Positions 60,497 through 64,000 of a stretch of 64,000 nt of DNA are shown piece by piece. The position numbers were made by a program, and so were the translations under genes. This stretch comes from Tunturibacter gelidoferens. GTDB taxonomy: Bacteria; Acidobacteriota; Terriglobia; Terriglobales; Acidobacteriaceae. The stretch lies in contig NZ_CP132938.1 in NCBI RefSeq assembly GCF_040358255.1, positions 558,001-622,000 on the forward strand, given 5' to 3'. Position 1 is the first letter of the stretch. Each line of letters begins with the position of its first letter. Under the pieces are notes generated by a model. The model did no database searches and was not told the origin of the DNA. It saw only the letters and a list, made by a program, of their open reading frames with translations.

Positions 60497-61747
60497 CTAC
60501 CGCCAGGTCTCGACAGCGAGCACCGTGGGAGGGCCTGCGTGGCCTTCGATGACATTTGTTTCGATCACAGCTTCCAGATTGAGTTGGTCCCAGTTCTTAG
60601 GCGCCTTCTTCAACATCTCATCGAGATACGCAGGCTTAAAGACTACCTCGCTGGCAGCTTCGGTGCCTTCCCCTAGAATCCCCGCAATGATAATGACTGG
60701 CTGGCCGGTTACGCTGTCATGGATCCTGGCGATGATGGCATAGTCCTTGGCCAACTTTGTGTAAGGCACCTGCCATTGGAGGGTCCAAAACCTCTTCTCG
60801 GGACTCTTGCGGTCTACTAGCCTTCGCACTTGCGAATCGTACTCGAATCCGAAGGGTAGATCCTGGGTAATCCGCATGGTCCAAACGTTATCGAAGGCAC
60901 CAATGAGCACGACGGGGCCTTCGCGTAGCTGCGTATAGCCGATTTCTGAATCGGAAACAACGCGAAAATCGCCGCCCTTTGGGACGAGAGGAACAATGGA
61001 CCGCGCCAACGTGATCACGTCCGAGACATCAAGCCGGCCATAGAGGGGCATTCCGTTTGGCGTTGTGCGCTCTCGATCGACCGCATCTATCGGTTGCCCT
61101 AGGCAGTATGTGACCTTGCTCGAAGCCGCTGTCACCGGTTCCCAAAAGCGTTCCAGGTTCGACGTCTTCCGAGGGATTTGGATGCGGCCTATTCCGAATC
61201 CTGCGAAAAGAGCCAACAACAATAATGTTGCGATAGATATCCATCGATGCCTGGTCAGGACTGGAGGAGGTAGGGCTGCCTCGGCAGATTTAGACTCGGT
61301 TGTGGGAGAGTCCTGAGGTGTCGCCCCGTTCCTCTGCGAGACCAACGATCCGGATTCGAGGTTCACGGAGACCGTTGGATCCCGGAACGAGGGAACGTAT
61401 GAGCCAACCGAAAGTTCGACTATCAGCTCTCCGAAATGATCCGTGTTGTAGTAGTACTGGATCAACCTCTTCCGAACTTCGGCCGCTGTCGTACGGACTA
61501 CTGGATCAAGGTTTACATCGTAGTTTGGCTCACGTCCAAAGGCCTCCACACCTATCGTCCGTTCCTTTAATTCGCCCGCATTGCCAAGCAGCGTTTGCTC
61601 GACCGTGTAAGCCAGAAACACGGGATAGCGCTTGCTGTTTGCGAATAGCGGGTGCGCAAGGAGCCGTTTCAGCTGATCGCGGACAGCACTGGCATCTGGC
61701 GGAAAACTGTGTCCAGCCTCTTTTTCGGATTGTGGCAACAATGGCAT
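60497..61747 (-). CDS. Membrane-anchored DNA-binding-type protein of unknown function
   Basis: 416 residues. The N-terminal 130 residues carry the pattern LLAHPLFANSKRYPVFLAYTV, LKERTIGVEAFGR and VVRTTAAEVRKRL, common at the N-terminus of acidobacterial wHTH-type and adenylate-cyclase-related proteins; DNA binding is inferred. One transmembrane segment (WISIATLLLLALFAGFGIG) follows. The periplasmic domain of about 200 residues has no motif I recognise. It is divergent from the TonB-dependent receptor and upstream of the GH3 genes, where it may sense a glycan and control the cluster. Confidence 0.65.
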   Translation of the reverse strand: MPLLPQSEKEAGHSFPPDASAVRDQLKRLLAHPLFANSKRYPVFLAYTVEQTLLGNAGELKERTIGVEAFGREPNYDVNLDPVVRTTAAEVRKRLIQYYYNTDHFGELIVELSVGSYVPSFRDPTVSVNLESGSLVSQRNGATPQDSPTTESKSAEAALPPPVLTRHRWISIATLLLLALFAGFGIGRIQIPRKTSNLERFWEPVTAASSKVTYCLGQPIDAVDRERTTPNGMPLYGRLDVSDVITLARSIVPLVPKGGDFRVVSDSEIGYTQLREGPVVLIGAFDNVWTMRITQDLPFGFEYDSQVRRLVDRKSPEKRFWTLQWQVPYTKLAKDYAIIARIHDSVTGQPVIIIAGILGEGTEAASEVVFKPAYLDEMLKKAPKNWDQLNLEAVIETNVIEGHAGPPTVLAVETWR

Positions 61748-61897
61748 CGTGAGTTCTGCTGATTCTCTTCCTGCTTTTCGGGTTTGGCGACCGGCGCTGC
61801 GTCCACCTCGACGCGTTGCTGCGCAAAAGCAGGGACGCAGAGCCCACCGGCGACGGCATAGAGCCGGGGACCAACATCAACCCCTCATTATTCCATA

Positions 61898-61926
61898 TTG
61901 ACAACTAGGATTTGGGGGTATCATAC
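61898..61926 (+). promoter_or_regulatory. Possible promoter of the TonB receptor gene
   Basis: TTGACA at 61898-61903 matches the -35 consensus. TATCAT (61919-61924, 15-bp spacer) or TCATAC (61921-61926, 17 bp) could be the -10. It lies 165-190 bp before the receptor ATG in the divergent gap. No experimental support. Confidence 0.35.
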
Positions 61927-62088
61927 ATTCCTTTTTAATCACGTGGCTACCTACGGTAAGTCCTTCAAAAGATGGTATCTATCCAGCAACGAATTGGTCC
62001 CTACCCGTTAGCTCTTATGACGTTGTGCCGTAGTGAATAGAGTCATCCTTTCTGATTCCGCGGAACGAAAGTGGTCACGAGATTCCCC

Positions 62089-64000
62089 ATGTCGGCCAAC
62101 AGCAGCTCATACAGAATCGGCATCCTTTTCTCGCTTTGTGTCGTTTTGAGAATGCTTTTTCCTTTTAATAACGCTCTCTCGTCGGCCGTTTGGGCGCAGG
62201 CGCCAACCTCAAATTGGAACGGCGTGCTTCGCTCTGACGGGCTCCTGCCCACAAACGAGGGAACGGTGCTGCTCGACTCGGGCACGAATCACTATTCCGC
62301 AGCTGTAAATACAGAAGGGGCTTTTTCGTTCCAAAACCTAAATGCCGGCCTCTACTCAGTGACTGTGCGTGTCGCTCGGAACTTCTACCGCAGCGCGACC
62401 CAAGTCTCTATCCCATCAGCGGTTGAAGGCGTAACGCTCAAGCTGGGCCGCGACGGCTCGGTGGAGATGGCCAACACGCAGATCGGAAGAGTAGTTGACA
62501 CCGATCAACTCACGAATAAGGGAGTGAGTGAAATCCCGCTCAACAAAAGGGACTTTAGCCAAATTCTGCTACTCGCTGCGGGAACGTCCAGCGACACCAA
62601 TGGAGCCTCAAACTTCACCCAGCAGTTCGCGATCAACGGCCAGCGAGGTGTGGAGGCAACTTTCTCTCTCGATGGGGCGGACATCAGTGACCCGGAAATG
62701 GGTGGCGGGACGTTCACTAATTTCAATGTTGACGCAATACTTGACCTGAAATCGTCGTCCGGGGTGATGCCGGCCGAAATAGGTCGTGGCGCATCTGGCT
62801 ATACCGATATTTTGACTCGACCTGGAACAAGCGACCTGCATGGATCGTTTTTCGAGTTTCTGCGAAACTCCGCTCTCGATGCCCGCAACTACTTCGATCA
62901 TCCTTCCCCGGTAAGTCCGGGACGCATTCCACCTTTCAGAAGAAATGAGTTTGGATTTACAAATGGAGGTCCTGTTCCGATTTCTCGTTGGCTCGGCAAC
63001 AGCAAGCAGATCTTCTATTTCATCGAGTACCAAGGCTTCCGCCAGGTATTAGGAACGACCCAGGTTCTTTCTGTTCCAACCGCAGAACAGCGATCGGGCA
63101 TGGATACGACGGCATTCCCAGGCGACACGCTCCTTGTTCCGGTGAACTCCTCGATCAGCCAGATACTGGCGCGATATCCGCTGCCTAATTATCCAGCCGG
63201 AACATTTGGCGCGAACACGTACGCAACTTCATCCAAAGTGAATACGGACGCAGATCAGTTTTCCGGCAGGCTTGATTTTCAGAGCGGCGCCAAGGACCAC
63301 TGGATGGCGCGATTCTCTCTCGACAATCTCAGCGGCCCAACGACGAATCCAGATCAAACGGTTATAGATCCGAGCTTCGGTGTGGAATATGTCGATCACC
63401 AGCGTAATGGCGTGTTGACATGGATACACACTGCATCGCCGAGTCTCACGTTCGAATCATCGCTGAGTGCTATTCGAACGACCCCCTCTTTTCCAACTAC
63501 CAATACAACTGACCCAGCCGTCAAATTCAACGACGCTCTCTTCGAGCCGTTCAATGCCCCAGGCGGTTCCGTTTCCAGAGATTACGGAAACTTATTCCAG
63601 GCTCGAGAGAATGTAACGTTCTCGCGCAACGCCCATACTGTCAAGCTTGGTGCGGAGATTCGACTGAACCGTGACTCCGGTTATTACGGATCCAGCCCTA
63701 ACGGAGAATACGACTTTGGCGGAGGAACAGCGTACTCCGCAGTTGAAATCACATCTGCAAGCGGTTCTCACACTATCAATGTTGGAGATCCTTTGCCCGA
63801 TACCTTATCAGCGTTCCTTACCGGTAGCGCGTTTGCGTATACACGAGCTGTTGCACCCAGCTATTTCTCGAACGGCAAAAATATAGGCCCCACTGCGATA
63901 AACCGGACGGCAATCGCAGCCTACGCGCAAGACACCTGGAAAGCCACAAGCCGCCTCACGATCGGCTATGGAATGCGTCTCGAACTCTACACACCGATAT
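62089..64000 (+). CDS. TonB-dependent receptor (Oar-like), 3' end missing
   Basis: 637 codons to the window edge. The ATG at 62089 begins a signal peptide (GILFSLCVVLRMLFPF, ending near VWAQ). A carboxypeptidase-regulatory-like beta domain follows (GTVLLDSGTNHYSA, GAFSFQNLNAGLYSVTV), then the plug (NKRDFSQILLLAAGTSS, NGQRGVEATFSLDGADISDP) and the start of the outer-membrane barrel (FFEFLRNSALDARNYF, YAQDTWKATSRLTIGYGMRLE). This is the large acidobacterial receptor type used for import of glycans or other ligands. It is divergent from the membrane-anchored regulator and next to two GH3 enzymes, suggesting an oligosaccharide substrate. Confidence 0.9.
   Translation, partial: MSANSSSYRIGILFSLCVVLRMLFPFNNALSSAVWAQAPTSNWNGVLRSDGLLPTNEGTVLLDSGTNHYSAAVNTEGAFSFQNLNAGLYSVTVRVARNFYRSATQVSIPSAVEGVTLKLGRDGSVEMANTQIGRVVDTDQLTNKGVSEIPLNKRDFSQILLLAAGTSSDTNGASNFTQQFAINGQRGVEATFSLDGADISDPEMGGGTFTNFNVDAILDLKSSSGVMPAEIGRGASGYTDILTRPGTSDLHGSFFEFLRNSALDARNYFDHPSPVSPGRIPPFRRNEFGFTNGGPVPISRWLGNSKQIFYFIEYQGFRQVLGTTQVLSVPTAEQRSGMDTTAFPGDTLLVPVNSSISQILARYPLPNYPAGTFGANTYATSSKVNTDADQFSGRLDFQSGAKDHWMARFSLDNLSGPTTNPDQTVIDPSFGVEYVDHQRNGVLTWIHTASPSLTFESSLSAIRTTPSFPTTNTTDPAVKFNDALFEPFNAPGGSVSRDYGNLFQARENVTFSRNAHTVKLGAEIRLNRDSGYYGSSPNGEYDFGGGTAYSAVEITSASGSHTINVGDPLPDTLSAFLTGSAFAYTRAVAPSYFSNGKNIGPTAINRTAIAAYAQDTWKATSRLTIGYGMRLELYTPI

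Overview
The window looks like chromosomal DNA from an acidobacterium of the Terriglobus / Granulicella / Edaphobacter type. The evidence is high GC, an Acidobacteria-style VWFA-related secreted protein, an Oar-like TonB-dependent receptor beside a membrane-anchored regulator family common in that phylum, and many short palindromic intergenic repeats. The species assignment is inference; no rRNA is present.

Layout. 1-4 kb: 3' part of an adenosine deaminase, convergent with a periplasmic arylsulfatase. 4-13.4 kb, all minus strand: a DUF900 alpha/beta hydrolase with a poly-glutamine tract, an acyl-AMP ligase / carrier / acyltransferase fusion, three exported proteins (small protein, beta-propeller, VWFA protein), an RluD-type pseudouridine synthase and Lgt. 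13.4-18.2 kb: a methyltransferase gene with no start codon, a ZapA / ZapB-like pair and pheT. 18-24 kb: small membrane proteins (one frameshifted), a secreted esterase and an acyltransferase-3. 24-31 kb: a PhyH dioxygenase divergent from an AraC regulator, pheS (8 kb from pheT), a redoxin and a HAD-UbiA fusion. 31-39 kb: a three-gene RND efflux operon (adaptor and two permeases). 39-46.5 kb: glucan phosphorylase, PLP decarboxylase, GGDEF cyclase and a secreted adenosine deaminase. A tRNA-Phe lies at 46,646-46,720.

Beyond the tRNA the character changes. The + strand loses its strong G-over-C bias, the repeat families of the first 40 kb no longer appear, and the gene content becomes accessory: TetR plus an EmrB/QacA-type exporter and small membrane genes (47-50.4 kb), a DeoR-MFS-HAD operon (51.3-54 kb), and a carbohydrate locus (54.2-64 kb) with two GH3 glycosidases, an acyltransferase-3, a membrane-anchored DNA-binding-type protein and a TonB-dependent receptor running off the end. 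Together these suggest import of an oligosaccharide through the receptor, periplasmic trimming by the GH3 enzymes, and sugar uptake and phosphosugar handling by the DeoR operon. No integrase or transposase was seen, so an island is inferred from composition only.

The most unusual feature is a set of at least four families (A-D) of short palindromic repeats spread through the first 40 kb. Two copies lie in frame inside pheT, and one supplies the last residues and stop codon of the AraC regulator. I found no CRISPR array, no prophage module and no riboswitch. I found no clearly new multi-gene system; the gene-invading repeats and the carbohydrate locus are the best candidates for follow-up.
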